Assembly: GCA_019218365.1 (NCBI GenBank)
Contig: JAHUUJ010000005.1
Location: forward strand, 124,001-188,000
DNA from: Actinomycetaceae bacterium TAE3-ERU4
Lineage (GTDB): Bacteria > Actinomycetota > Actinomycetes > Actinomycetales > Actinomycetaceae
Length of the DNA: 64,000 nucleotides
Direction: 5' to 3'
Below, piece after piece: positions 17,589 to 26,385 of this stretch (positions are counted from its first letter, which is position 1; each line of letters starts with the position of its first letter). The translations under genes were made by a program, and so were the position numbers. The notes beneath the pieces were generated by a model that was given only the letters and a program-made list of their open reading frames with translations, made no database searches and was not told where the DNA came from.

Positions 17589-18881
17589 ATGTACCTGCGA
17601 CCAACAGCTTTCTATTTTTTCCTTATCGGGGGGATTTTCTTCTTACTACTTCCCCTAAACAACAAACTCTTAATATGGGTGCTTCTCTACGCCCTCATAG
17701 TTTCCATAGATGCTTTCCTCGCCCCTCGTGTACAAAAATTAGAAATTGTGCGTGAAGCTCCTAAAGCCATTCGTCGAGGACAGCGCTTAGAAAGTACCGT
17801 CAGAGTTACTAACCGAACCAACCGCACCTACAATTTGGAAATAGCCGATCATTGGCCACCTTCAGCGACTCTTTCCAAAACTCCTCCTTTAGCCCAACCT
17901 TTACGCCCGAGAAAAACACTCTCTGTAACTACCGTTGGAATAGCTCAACGCCGGGGAATACTAAAAGCAGGACCGGTTACTCTCAGAGTCTACGGTCCAT
18001 TAAGATTGGCCGGGCGCCAGATTTCACTGATGCCCAATTCTACTAGTTGCCTAGTTACGCCCCCATTTAATTCCCGTGTACATCTTCCCGTAAAATTACG
18101 GGCCTTAAAATTGCTTGAAGGAACCCAACGAACAATCATGCGTGGTGCCGGAAGTGAGTTTGACTCACTGCGTGAATACGTGCCCGGTGATGATATTCGA
18201 GATATCGATTGGAGGGCTACCGCACGGGCTAAAAACCCAATGGTTCGTACTTGGCAGCCAGAAAAAGACCAAAAAAATCTTATTTTTAATGATTATGGAC
18301 GCTCGGGTGCCGTTAGAATCGCAGATACCACCCGTTTCGAGCAGCAAATAGAGGTGGCTCTTCTTCTTACAGCTCTGGCAATGCACGCTGGAGACAAAGT
18401 AACCTACCTAGAATTCGCGCAAAAAATTAGTGGAAAAGTAACTGCCTCAAGCTCTTCGACAATGCTCAAGGAAATAGGGAAGATAAGCGCCCAAACTACT
18501 CCAAATCTTGAAGCAAGTAATTTTCAAGAACTGGTTAAAGAAGCAAACTTGCATCTTCGTCATCAAGGAATAATTTTTATCCTTACGCACCTTTCTGGAA
18601 ACCTATTAGACGATGGCTTGCTATCGGCCTGTCAAACGTTACGGCAACGACATATAGTCGTTGTAGTATCAATAGATGAAAAAGAGGATACTTTTTCCTT
18701 TATCGATAGTGCTACCCCCCAGGAATATCTACTACAGGCGGGGGAATTAGCCAGCGAGCTAGAAAGCCAACGGGCTTTAAAAATTATGCATCAAACCGGC
18801 ATTAGAGCAATCCGTGGATCTACAAAAGACAGTGCCCCCAAAGCTGCAGATATTTACCTAGAGATAAAGCAACACGGATAA
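17589..18881 (+). CDS. DUF58-family protein (vWA-like MoxR partner)
   Basis: A 430-residue protein with two short membrane segments at the N-terminus (about 7-45) followed by beta-rich DUF11-like strands. The DUF58 signature is REYVPGDDIRDIDWRATAR, then RTWQPEKDQ, beginning about residue 195. The remainder looks like a vWA fold with a modified metal site (LIFNDYGRSG in place of the strict DxSxS). DUF58 proteins pair with MoxR ATPases. It is the last gene of the plus-strand operon and converges on the spoIIM-like gene with 8 bases between them and no hairpin. Confidence 0.85.
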   Translation: MYLRPTAFYFFLIGGIFFLLLPLNNKLLIWVLLYALIVSIDAFLAPRVQKLEIVREAPKAIRRGQRLESTVRVTNRTNRTYNLEIADHWPPSATLSKTPPLAQPLRPRKTLSVTTVGIAQRRGILKAGPVTLRVYGPLRLAGRQISLMPNSTSCLVTPPFNSRVHLPVKLRALKLLEGTQRTIMRGAGSEFDSLREYVPGDDIRDIDWRATARAKNPMVRTWQPEKDQKNLIFNDYGRSGAVRIADTTRFEQQIEVALLLTALAMHAGDKVTYLEFAQKISGKVTASSSSTMLKEIGKISAQTTPNLEASNFQELVKEANLHLRHQGIIFILTHLSGNLLDDGLLSACQTLRQRHIVVVVSIDEKEDTFSFIDSATPQEYLLQAGELASELESQRALKIMHQTGIRAIRGSTKDSAPKAADIYLEIKQHG

Positions 18882-18889
18882 TAAATTAC

Positions 18890-19873
18890 TCACGCTACCG
18901 GCAAATAGGCAGAATCTGCAGAAAAATCAGTTTCATTCTTTCCCTGAGCTTTTTTCCCAAAGTAAAGAATATAAAACCACAAGAGAAATAAACTTATGCT
19001 GCCTTGAAGAATCTTCAGCCATACTGGAAGATTCGAAGGAGTAACAAACCCTTCCTGTAGCCCTGAGACTCCTAGTAAAAATACCAAGAAAAATAATACG
19101 TATAAATAACGCTTCCCTTCCTCGGCAATTACTTGCATACGAGTTTTACGTCCCGGAACGAGTAATCTCCACAAGAGGTAAAATGCCGCACCGCAAGAAA
19201 GATAAATAGCACTTAATTCAAGTTGTCCGTGCGGCAAAATATGATTAAAAAATTCTTCGGTACTTGAGTAACGAGAAACAATTGCTCCCGCTTGTCCAAT
19301 CATTAGAGAATTTGTAAAAAGTACATAAATAGCTCCAAACCCAGTTATTCCCGCAGCAACTGTAATTACCGCAATTAAAGCGTTATTAGTCCAAACCGTA
19401 GCGGCAAAAAGGGAATTGGGATTTTCCGTGTAGTACTCGATAAAATGTTTGTTCGCATATTCACGCAACTGAGCTTCAGTACCTATTTTTGTCATTAAGT
19501 GTGGATTTTGTGCTAAATAATTCCACTGCATAGCAGCCACAATAAAGGAAAAAATATACGTGCCAATAATCCAGTAACGGGCTTGATAGAGAAGCGCTGG
19601 TAACTCTACTTTTATGACCCTTCCTAGAGAAGACCAGCGAATTTGTCTACGAACAGCCATCCTTGAACGCGCTCGCATATTCAAATCAGACAAATACCGC
19701 GATAGATATTCCCCATTAACGGTTGTTTTTACGCGCACTAAATCAGCACTGCTTTGGCGGTAAAGTGCTACCAATTCATCAATTTCGCTTCCGCTAAGAG
19801 TACGTTTATCGAGTAATTCCTCAAAACGTTTCCAACGAACTTGCCGAGCTGCAACGAGCGCATCTGTATCCAC
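18890..19873 (-). CDS. SpoIIM-like integral membrane protein
   Basis: About 327 residues, starting at GTG 19873 (VDTDALVAARQVRW), which matches the usual short acidic start of this family. An ATG fifteen codons upstream would overlap the divergent gene. The N-terminal part is helical and cytoplasmic, with WKRFEELLDKRTLSGSEIDELV in two helices; at least five hydrophobic segments follow, including ITGFGAIYVLFTNSLMIGQA and LPHGQLELSAIYLSCG. That HGxxE motif is the hallmark of SpoIIM/DUF95 proteins. In non-sporulating actinobacteria its role is unknown. It is divergent from the RDD gene, the same pairing as Rv3694c/Rv3695. Confidence 0.85.
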   Translation of the reverse strand: MDTDALVAARQVRWKRFEELLDKRTLSGSEIDELVALYRQSSADLVRVKTTVNGEYLSRYLSDLNMRARSRMAVRRQIRWSSLGRVIKVELPALLYQARYWIIGTYIFSFIVAAMQWNYLAQNPHLMTKIGTEAQLREYANKHFIEYYTENPNSLFAATVWTNNALIAVITVAAGITGFGAIYVLFTNSLMIGQAGAIVSRYSSTEEFFNHILPHGQLELSAIYLSCGAAFYLLWRLLVPGRKTRMQVIAEEGKRYLYVLFFLVFLLGVSGLQEGFVTPSNLPVWLKILQGSISLFLLWFYILYFGKKAQGKNETDFSADSAYLPVA

Positions 19874-19885
19874 ACATGTACCCTG

Positions 19886-19895
19886 CCATATATGG
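19886..19895. promoter_or_regulatory. CCATATATGG palindrome between divergent spoIIM-like and RDD genes
   Basis: A perfect 10-base palindrome. It lies 12 bases before the GTG of the spoIIM-like gene and includes the ATG of the RDD gene. It offers a TATATG/CATATA -10 element on either strand, so one short site could serve both genes as leaderless or near-leaderless transcripts. No -35 consensus is obvious. Confidence 0.35.
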
Positions 19896-20698
19896 GGGAA
19901 AATTTCACCACGGAACACCGTATTGAGAAAAGAATAATCGTCACTGGCGAGGGCGTAAGCCTAGAATTGGAGCCGACTTCCCTACTGCGACGATTATTAG
20001 CGGGTTTTTACGACTATGTGCTCTTAGGTAGCATCGTATTTGTAGCCTGTATTTATCTGCTCCCCTACCTAGAATCACAAGTTGAAAGAAACCTATTAAC
20101 CCGCTGGATAGTCATTTTTGTTATTATCCTTGTCCCTGCTTTTATGGAAATTATTACGCGAGGTCAATCCTTAGGAAAAATGCTCCTCGGAATTAAAGTA
20201 GTTAGGGATGATGGAGGGATTCCCACAAGAGGCAGTTCAGTATGGCGTGCAGTAACTATCTATTTTGAGATTCTAGCTTCACTAGGGTCAATTGCCTTAA
20301 TTTCCATCATCTTTAATCCCCAGGGAAAAAGAATCGGTGACATACTTGCTGGTACGGTAGTGGTAAATAGTCAGATAGCGGGAAAACCCCGTATTATTCA
20401 ACTTCCCCCCGAGCTAAAACAATGGGTGCAAACAGCTTCTCTAGCTCCCCCTCCCAACGAACTTCTAGAAAGTGCCCGTTTACATTTGCATAACACTTAC
20501 CGCCTCCCCACAGATATCCGGCATGCGCAAGCAGTTAGTATTGCCACTGAGCTAGCGAGATACGCGACTCCCCCTGCCCCTACCCGTGATGCAGAACGTT
20601 TTATCGCGGCTTTCTTAGTTGCCCGACGACAAGTCGAATACGAAAAATTACTTAAAGAAGAAAAATTAGCGAAAGAAATTTCTAAAAAATTACGTTAG
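19892..20698 (+). CDS. RDD-family membrane protein
   Basis: About 268 residues from ATG 19892. The N-terminal VTGEGVSLELEPTSLLRRLLAG matches actinobacterial RDD proteins. Hydrophobic segments lie at about residues 40-65, 73-95 and 130-155, with the RDD-type residues in RRLLAGFYDYVLLG and the conserved RGQSLGKMLLGIKVVRDDGG. A soluble helical C-terminus of about 100 residues ends in lysine-rich helix. RDD domains occur in transport and sporulation-related membrane proteins, but this member has no assigned function. It corresponds to Rv3695 by order. The exact start is uncertain because it lies within the shared promoter region. Confidence 0.8.
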   Translation: MGENFTTEHRIEKRIIVTGEGVSLELEPTSLLRRLLAGFYDYVLLGSIVFVACIYLLPYLESQVERNLLTRWIVIFVIILVPAFMEIITRGQSLGKMLLGIKVVRDDGGIPTRGSSVWRAVTIYFEILASLGSIALISIIFNPQGKRIGDILAGTVVVNSQIAGKPRIIQLPPELKQWVQTASLAPPPNELLESARLHLHNTYRLPTDIRHAQAVSIATELARYATPPAPTRDAERFIAAFLVARRQVEYEKLLKEEKLAKEISKKLR

Positions 20699-20718
20699 CT
20701 GAGGTAGGGTGAACTGCC

Positions 20719-21132
20719 CTATTTCCCTTCTCCCTCCACCACCCGAAAACGGGCACGCAAAGAGGTGGAAGTAAGCGGTTTTCGAGAGGCTACGCCATCT
20801 TGTCTACAAGATTCTTCCGCAGAAATATTTTCTTCCAAAAGCCGCGGTTTTTGTATGCTCTTTGCCCGTTGCGCGGCTTCTCTAACTTCCTGCGGTAGTT
20901 CTTCATCTAAAGTGCGCGGAGATTCCTCCAAAACACCTTTTAGGCACATAACTTGCCATCCTCGTGCCGGACGAAAACGACGCGCGTGGTGAATGCAAAG
21001 ATCATAGCAACCAGGAACAGCCTGCGGAGAAAGATATCCAATAACTGCAGTAGCATCCTGGTAGTCATAAGTAAGGGTGACAGAAGCCGGCGCATTACAT
21101 CCGGGTTTACAACATACTCTAGGATACTTCAC
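20719..21132 (-). CDS. DUF3499-family protein
   Basis: A 137-residue actinobacterial protein. The conserved half carries CCKPGCNAPASVTLTYDY near the N-terminus and GCYDLCIHHARRFRPARGW (about residues 41-59). The paired cysteines and histidines look like a zinc-binding site. The C-terminal 70 residues are low-complexity and charged. This matches DUF3499 (Rv3258c in mycobacteria), whose position next to a metallopeptidase-like gene and whiB2 is conserved. Function unknown. Confidence 0.85.
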   Translation of the reverse strand: MKYPRVCCKPGCNAPASVTLTYDYQDATAVIGYLSPQAVPGCYDLCIHHARRFRPARGWQVMCLKGVLEESPRTLDEELPQEVREAAQRAKSIQKPRLLEENISAEESCRQDGVASRKPLTSTSLRARFRVVEGEGK

Positions 21133-21181
21133 GTATCACATGATACAGAAGAAAGAGTCTATCTAGGATACTCTAGTGGCC

Positions 21182-21649
21182 ATGACAAACATCAACTGGA
21201 AAGTTGCGGTGACCCCAGAGCCAATGAATCGTGCCCACGGTCAGCTTATTCATCGTCGTGATAGACACGGACGTAAGCAAAGGGGTGCAGTGATTCCTCC
21301 GGGCTTACCCGGATGGATTACGCGCAAGCAACTTTTTGATGAATTTGTGATTGAGATAGGCGAATACTTAAATCGAGTTTTCGAACCAGCGCAAAAAGTC
21401 GAATTTGTAGTAGAAGAAGTGCCGCCTTCAGATCCGCCACCTTGGGAACGCGGAGCAATCAGGTTAGGAAGAGCATTTGGTTCTGACCGCAGGGCCGGGC
21501 TCCCCTGCCGGATTGTTCTTTATCGACTACCGATACTTTCACGAGCAAACTCGCAAAGAGAAACAGCAGAGCTTCTAAGAGCTGTAATGGTTGAAAATCT
21601 TGCTGCACTTTTCGGTAAACGGCCGGATGAAATAGACCCAAACTTCTAG
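21182..21649 (+). CDS. Metallopeptidase-family protein without HExxH
   Basis: About 155 residues from ATG 21182 (a GTG two codons upstream is an alternative). The core is FDEFVIEIGEYLNRVFEPAQ, FVVEEVPP, then VLYRLPILSRANSQRETAELL and VMVENLAALFGKRPDEIDPNF. This is the layout of the small minimal-zincin family, in which the late helix normally holds HExxH. Here that helix reads VMVENLAALFG, so the two histidines are absent and proteolytic activity is not expected. I recall the same loss in other actinobacterial members (Rv3259 type). It is divergent from DUF3499 with a short shared upstream region. Confidence 0.75.
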   Translation: MTNINWKVAVTPEPMNRAHGQLIHRRDRHGRKQRGAVIPPGLPGWITRKQLFDEFVIEIGEYLNRVFEPAQKVEFVVEEVPPSDPPPWERGAIRLGRAFGSDRRAGLPCRIVLYRLPILSRANSQRETAELLRAVMVENLAALFGKRPDEIDPNF

Positions 21650-21653
21650 AAAA

Positions 21654-21670
21654 GTTAGATTTTATCTAAC
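21654..21670 (-). terminator. Short hairpin at the end of the whiB operon
   Basis: A 7-bp stem (GTTAGAT, 3-base loop, ATCTAAC) overlaps the DUF5719 stop codon. On the minus strand it is followed by TTTTCT, the form of a weak intrinsic terminator. It lies between convergent genes and could act on the minus-strand operon. Confidence 0.4.
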
Positions 21671-23071
21671 CCCTGTTTCAAAAATTATTTTGCCGCTTAA
21701 CTGATTTGTTGTATTAACGGCAATTGTAGAAATGAAGTATCTATTTTTTTCTTCCCGAGGGCGAATACGCAATTGGGCATAGAACGGAAAGTCAGATTTT
21801 AGCTCTACAGAAGATGAAACAGATATTTTTTTAGTTTCAGACGGATTTAGCAAGATTTTTTGTTTCCCTACAGAAACAGTTGTTTTCTTATCTCCAGCAG
21901 CTAAGACCAGACTCGCAAGAAAATCATCAGGAACCGTGAAATCACCAGAAGTTATCTTCTGTGCCGGTTGAACAAGTGCGTAATCGCCCACTTTGGTAAA
22001 GGCATTAGAGCTTTCGGATGATTCTGCTTTCTTACTTTGTGCAGGACTTATTTCTACAGCTGAAACAAGTATTTTTTTATCACTCTCAATATAGAAAGAA
22101 CGTGATCCTAGGCTTAATCCAGCCAGGTCTAAATCAAGTAAAGATTTACCTTCCAGCAATAGGTCTTTACCGCCGGGTAAATCAATCGTTTTCTCACCTG
22201 CTGCAATCTTAATTGAGACTCTAGCTTGAGTTTTAGAAGTATTCGCTAATAATAGACGACCGCCTGCAGCGCTAACCTCATACCCAGGAATAACTATTTT
22301 TCCTTTTTGGGGAATGAGTGAAGGAGACCATTCGCTTCCCTGTGGGGTAATTCCATTTACCTGGTTAGTGTATAAAACTGACGAAACTCCAGGCCCTTGA
22401 ACTTCTACTTCGAGGATATATGCCTCCGTAGTATTCGTGATGCTACCTAACTGTAGGCTTATTTTTTCATTACCTTTTAGGATTAGGGAACGTGGTGGCA
22501 TTAACTCTATCCCCTGTGACCATGCACGCAAGGTCACAGTAGAGCTTTGTAAATTAGAGCTGGCAAGTTCTAAAGAACTTGTACCCGCCGGGTTCGCAGG
22601 AACTAAAAAGTAAAAGTGATTTGCAGGCTGTTGACAGGAAGTAGCAGCTAATCCGGAGAAACTTCCCCCGGAAACTTCAGCCGTTTTCAGTGACATTACA
22701 GCGGTTGCGGTGGGAAGAGAATTTAGTACCTGTGTTGCAAAAAGATCCGGATGATTATTTTGTGCTAATAAACTACCGTCTATTTTTGTCAGCTTTTGTA
22801 CCTCGGGAGAATAAGTCGTACGGGATTGCGACTGAGGTTTTATTTCCTCTCCCTGAACACCAACAACCGTTGCAACCGTCTCACGATTGAGAGCGGGACA
22901 AATCTGTTGGAAAACACCTGACTTAGGAGATACCTGAAGGGGAGAAATATGCGGCTGGGAAAAGGCTGGAATCTTTTGTCCCCAAAACAGAGAAACAAAC
23001 AATAGAGCAAACACTGTAAAAGCAATAATTACAGCTCCCAAAAGCTTAATTCCAGATTTGAAGAATCTCAT
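21662..23071 (-). CDS. DUF5719-family exported protein
   Basis: A 469-residue protein with one N-terminal membrane anchor (LLGAVIIAFTVFALLFVSLF, about residues 10-29). A long, beta-strand-rich extracytoplasmic region follows, with Ser/Leu/Val repeats such as LLLANTSKTQARVSIKI. It fits the actinobacterial DUF5719 family, found beside large glycosyltransferases and whiB. No catalytic motif is evident. It overlaps the upstream glycosyltransferase gene by one base, so the two are almost certainly co-translated. A role as a surface or glycan-assembly partner of that transferase is inference from position only. Confidence 0.7.
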   Translation of the reverse strand: MRFFKSGIKLLGAVIIAFTVFALLFVSLFWGQKIPAFSQPHISPLQVSPKSGVFQQICPALNRETVATVVGVQGEEIKPQSQSRTTYSPEVQKLTKIDGSLLAQNNHPDLFATQVLNSLPTATAVMSLKTAEVSGGSFSGLAATSCQQPANHFYFLVPANPAGTSSLELASSNLQSSTVTLRAWSQGIELMPPRSLILKGNEKISLQLGSITNTTEAYILEVEVQGPGVSSVLYTNQVNGITPQGSEWSPSLIPQKGKIVIPGYEVSAAGGRLLLANTSKTQARVSIKIAAGEKTIDLPGGKDLLLEGKSLLDLDLAGLSLGSRSFYIESDKKILVSAVEISPAQSKKAESSESSNAFTKVGDYALVQPAQKITSGDFTVPDDFLASLVLAAGDKKTTVSVGKQKILLNPSETKKISVSSSVELKSDFPFYAQLRIRPREEKNRYFISTIAVNTTNQLSGKIIFETGVR

Positions 23072-26000
23072 TATCGTTTCCCTTCCCCTCTAGAGAAGCA
23101 AAGCAAGGATGCTAAAAGACCTAGAATCACCCAACAGGAAACTCTCCAGGGCCATAGCCACCACTGCGACCACCAAATATTAAGTTTGCCTCCTCGCGTA
23201 GTTTCGTAGGTTTGGAAATTTTCATTTAGGTTTTTTAGAGAAATCCCGTCAAGCGTAGCTTTCCAGCCAGAATCTGTATTTTCAGCTAACCTTACTTTCC
23301 CTCTTAGGACGGGAAGATTGGCGCTTACCTTCAACGAAGCTGATGGTAAATAATAAATTTCTTCTCCGGCTTCCAAAGAAGCGCGCATAGCCACTTGCCC
23401 GGTAGTAGAAACAGGTTGCGCAATCCGCCAAACTTGAGAATCTTTAATTTTGCCAAGTGGTTCTAACCCATGTACCCGATTCAACTGGGTAGAAATTTGT
23501 GTAAGGTAATCTCCCTGTCCAGATAGGACAAGCTGTCCAATACCTCGACGAGAAAGTTCTTGTGGAATGTCTGCAGGTAGGTTACCGCTTGCCAGAGTCG
23601 CTATATTTTCCAGTAGGCCAATACCGTAGCCAATTGGAGCAGCATTTGTCTCACGGGCCTTAAGATTCGCATAATCAATAAGTGCATTATGTTCCAAATA
23701 GGTAGCTTCTCCAAAATGTCTAATTTGGAGACGTAAGCTTTGATTTTCTTCCTGCGAAATAAGCAAAACACGAGAACGAGTCCCAGAATTAGCCGCAATC
23801 TTAGCTGATGCGGGCAAAGTCTGTGCAGCTCCGGCAACTATTTGAGAACTGCCTCGGGCTTCCGTTGGAAGCCTAGTTGCTCCCAGCGGAAGCAAAAGTG
23901 AAATTGAAGCTACTATTATCCCGCAGAAGGAAAAAAATGATTTAACCGCTCGGCTAGATTTTCTCAGCCCAATCTCCATCGCGGTGAGCCTATCCAGACC
24001 TCCAACTGCGGCCGCTAATAACAAAGCGTACGCAATGAGCAGATAGGGGCCAAGCCATATCTTTACCACTTCATTAGAATCGACAGCTATAGAAATGGTA
24101 GATAGATAAAGTGCCAGAGCAATAGTGCCAAGCCCAAAAATCCAACTGCCAAAAGCAAACCAACTACGTGCAGATTTAATCCTAAGGAGGGGAATAAAGG
24201 CAGCTAAACACACCATCAGACTAACAGTGACAAAAAACCATATTCCCCAATTATTAAAAGGAATATCTTCAGGCAATCCCAAAAGAATCTTCCAGGGCTG
24301 CGGCTGGGTAAAAGCAACGGGAATGTCTATAGTTCCCAAAATAGCCGGCAGAGAATCTCGGTTATAAGCCTGAATTAAGAAAGGCGAAACAAACAGCAAA
24401 GCTGGAATAGGAATAAATAATGCCCACCATTTTTTCACTGGCAATAATAGAAAACCAGCGAAAACAATAAGTATTGCCGTAACTGCAAGAGCGGGAACTG
24501 CGCTAACAACAAAAATTAAAGCAATCGCTGACAAAGCAATATAACGAGGTGCATGCCCGCGAGAACGAACCCCCAAACGCCCACGAGCGCCGAGAATTAC
24601 TTCCGCCCGATGACGTTGGGAACCACGTACCATCCCCCAAAGCACATAGGGTAAAGCAGTTGCCACAACGATTGTAGAAACTCGACCGCTAAAAATGCTT
24701 AACCAGTAGGCGGGTAAGGAAATCCAAAGCGAAGTCCCAAAGATACGCAAAGGTATTGATCGAGTTAACGTTCCACTTGCTTTCCAAGCTCCAATCATAG
24801 ACAGGGCAGGAGAAAGAATAACCAACCATAAAAGCGCACTAGAGGGAGAAACCCCGAGCATTGCCAAAGGAGCAAAGAAAACAGACAGCAGTCCTAAAAG
24901 AGGATCCGGTGCAGCTGCATAGCCTAACCCAACTGGAATCCATGAGCTCCAGGCATATGCCCAAAAAGCTGAAAAACTATCTGGAAGAGATGAATAGGAA
25001 CCCCCAGACCAGCCTCCAAATCGTCCGGCAAAATAAGAAAGAATCACTCCCGTAACGACGAAAGCTAAGATAGCAAAACCTGCTTGCGCACGGTGGCGTC
25101 GTACTCTCAAACCAGATGCCGCGACGGGCTCTAGAACTTCTGTAGGGGCATTATCACTGCGGGCAATTTTTCGTTCCAAAGAACGAGCCTGACGCAAAAG
25201 ACTAGGTTTAACTTCTAAGCGAGAAAGAGTTTCCCTGTTAGTCCGCGAAGTAGAAGCAATAGCACGTCGTGCGCGTAATAGCTTCACTGGTTTTAAGAGT
25301 AAAACCAGCATCGCTTTTAGCTCAGCTCCTGCTAAATATGCAGAACGGGTAGCAAGCCTTACCAAGGCCCGTCCGAGTTGCAGGAAGGGGAAGAAAAAAA
25401 TCAAGAAAGGAAGTTGCCAAGTAGATGCGGCTAATAGCCAGTTATACAGTTGCGCTGTTCGCCGAGCTGCAAAAGACTCTGCGGGATTACCTACCGGCTT
25501 CCAAGGGGCAAAACTAGCCTCTTGATTTTCCGCATGTGGATTGTCTATTTCGGGGGGAAGAATAACTTCTGTATCACCGCTAACTAGTTTTTGGTTTGTA
25601 TCTTCCGAAACGGTAGTACAAAAGCGCGCAGGAGCTGGAATTGGCAAGTCTGCTAGCGGTAGATTCCGTAAGGCACGGTAGGAGGCCTCCGCATGGAATA
25701 TAAGCGCTTGCGGAGCTACCACTACCCGGTATCCAGCTAGATGAATCCTCCGACCAAACTCAAGGGATTCCCCAAAAGGCCCTAATGCTAAATCAGTTCC
25801 TTTTAATTTGTTCCATAATTCTTTTCTTAACAACATTCCCGCTGTCGAAACCGCCAGGACATCTTGCACCAAGTCATGTTGTCCCTGGTCGACTTCCCCG
25901 CGAATATTGTCGTGCCTTCGCGCCGACCGAGTAGCACGTATTCCCAGCTCTAAGAGCCTATCGGGATTAAACCAGTCTCTGATCTTCGGTCCAATAGCGC

Positions 26001-26385
26001 CGATTGTCGGGCCGCGTTGAGCCTGGGCAACAAGTTCTTGTAAGCATGTCGGAGCTGGAGAAGAATCATCATGTAGTAGCCAAAGCCAAGATTCGCAATT
26101 CTGCGAATCGGAAGTAACCTTATTTTCAGAGTTTGTTATTCCATCCTTGGACAAATAGTGATTTACCGCATCACCAAAGTTAACCGCACGCGAAAAATGT
26201 AAATAGGAAAATTCGTATTCGTCAGCTAAAGCTCGCCCCTGCCCCTCGGTAGAGATATCTACCAAAGTTACGGAAGAAGGGCGGAGGGTTTGTTCCCTTA
26301 CCGCCCTTAGCGTTTGTTCAACAAATGGAGTATGCCCATTTGTCACCACTACAGCTTCAAATTTTTGAGACACTGGGTGTCTCAC
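23071..26385 (-). CDS. Large GT2 glycosyltransferase with polytopic membrane domain
   Basis: A 1104-residue protein. The N-terminal family-2 glycosyltransferase domain (about 1-240) starts FEAVVVTNGHTPFVEQTL, has the metal-binding WLLHDDSSPAP near residue 105, and later GPFGESLEFGRRIHLAGYRV. After a linker, a long membrane part with ten or more hydrophobic segments (from about residue 310 to 825) leads to a C-terminal extracytoplasmic region (about 830-1075) and a last membrane helix. It starts with GTG at 26385, overlapping the whiB stop by 4 bases (GTGA). The architecture suggests a transferase that moves sugars to a lipid-linked or surface acceptor. The substrate cannot be read from sequence. 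Confidence 0.8.
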   Translation of the reverse strand: MRHPVSQKFEAVVVTNGHTPFVEQTLRAVREQTLRPSSVTLVDISTEGQGRALADEYEFSYLHFSRAVNFGDAVNHYLSKDGITNSENKVTSDSQNCESWLWLLHDDSSPAPTCLQELVAQAQRGPTIGAIGPKIRDWFNPDRLLELGIRATRSARRHDNIRGEVDQGQHDLVQDVLAVSTAGMLLRKELWNKLKGTDLALGPFGESLEFGRRIHLAGYRVVVAPQALIFHAEASYRALRNLPLADLPIPAPARFCTTVSEDTNQKLVSGDTEVILPPEIDNPHAENQEASFAPWKPVGNPAESFAARRTAQLYNWLLAASTWQLPFLIFFFPFLQLGRALVRLATRSAYLAGAELKAMLVLLLKPVKLLRARRAIASTSRTNRETLSRLEVKPSLLRQARSLERKIARSDNAPTEVLEPVAASGLRVRRHRAQAGFAILAFVVTGVILSYFAGRFGGWSGGSYSSLPDSFSAFWAYAWSSWIPVGLGYAAAPDPLLGLLSVFFAPLAMLGVSPSSALLWLVILSPALSMIGAWKASGTLTRSIPLRIFGTSLWISLPAYWLSIFSGRVSTIVVATALPYVLWGMVRGSQRHRAEVILGARGRLGVRSRGHAPRYIALSAIALIFVVSAVPALAVTAILIVFAGFLLLPVKKWWALFIPIPALLFVSPFLIQAYNRDSLPAILGTIDIPVAFTQPQPWKILLGLPEDIPFNNWGIWFFVTVSLMVCLAAFIPLLRIKSARSWFAFGSWIFGLGTIALALYLSTISIAVDSNEVVKIWLGPYLLIAYALLLAAAVGGLDRLTAMEIGLRKSSRAVKSFFSFCGIIVASISLLLPLGATRLPTEARGSSQIVAGAAQTLPASAKIAANSGTRSRVLLISQEENQSLRLQIRHFGEATYLEHNALIDYANLKARETNAAPIGYGIGLLENIATLASGNLPADIPQELSRRGIGQLVLSGQGDYLTQISTQLNRVHGLEPLGKIKDSQVWRIAQPVSTTGQVAMRASLEAGEEIYYLPSASLKVSANLPVLRGKVRLAENTDSGWKATLDGISLKNLNENFQTYETTRGGKLNIWWSQWWLWPWRVSCWVILGLLASLLCFSRGEGKR

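Noticed and set aside
18890-19873. Evidence of endospore formation from a SpoIIM homologue
   Set aside because: This family is widespread in non-sporulating actinobacteria and no other sporulation genes are seen.
20700-20720. Terminator between RDD and DUF3499 genes
   Set aside because: The hairpin TAGGGT/GCCCTA is only 6 bp, includes a wobble pair and lacks a T tract.
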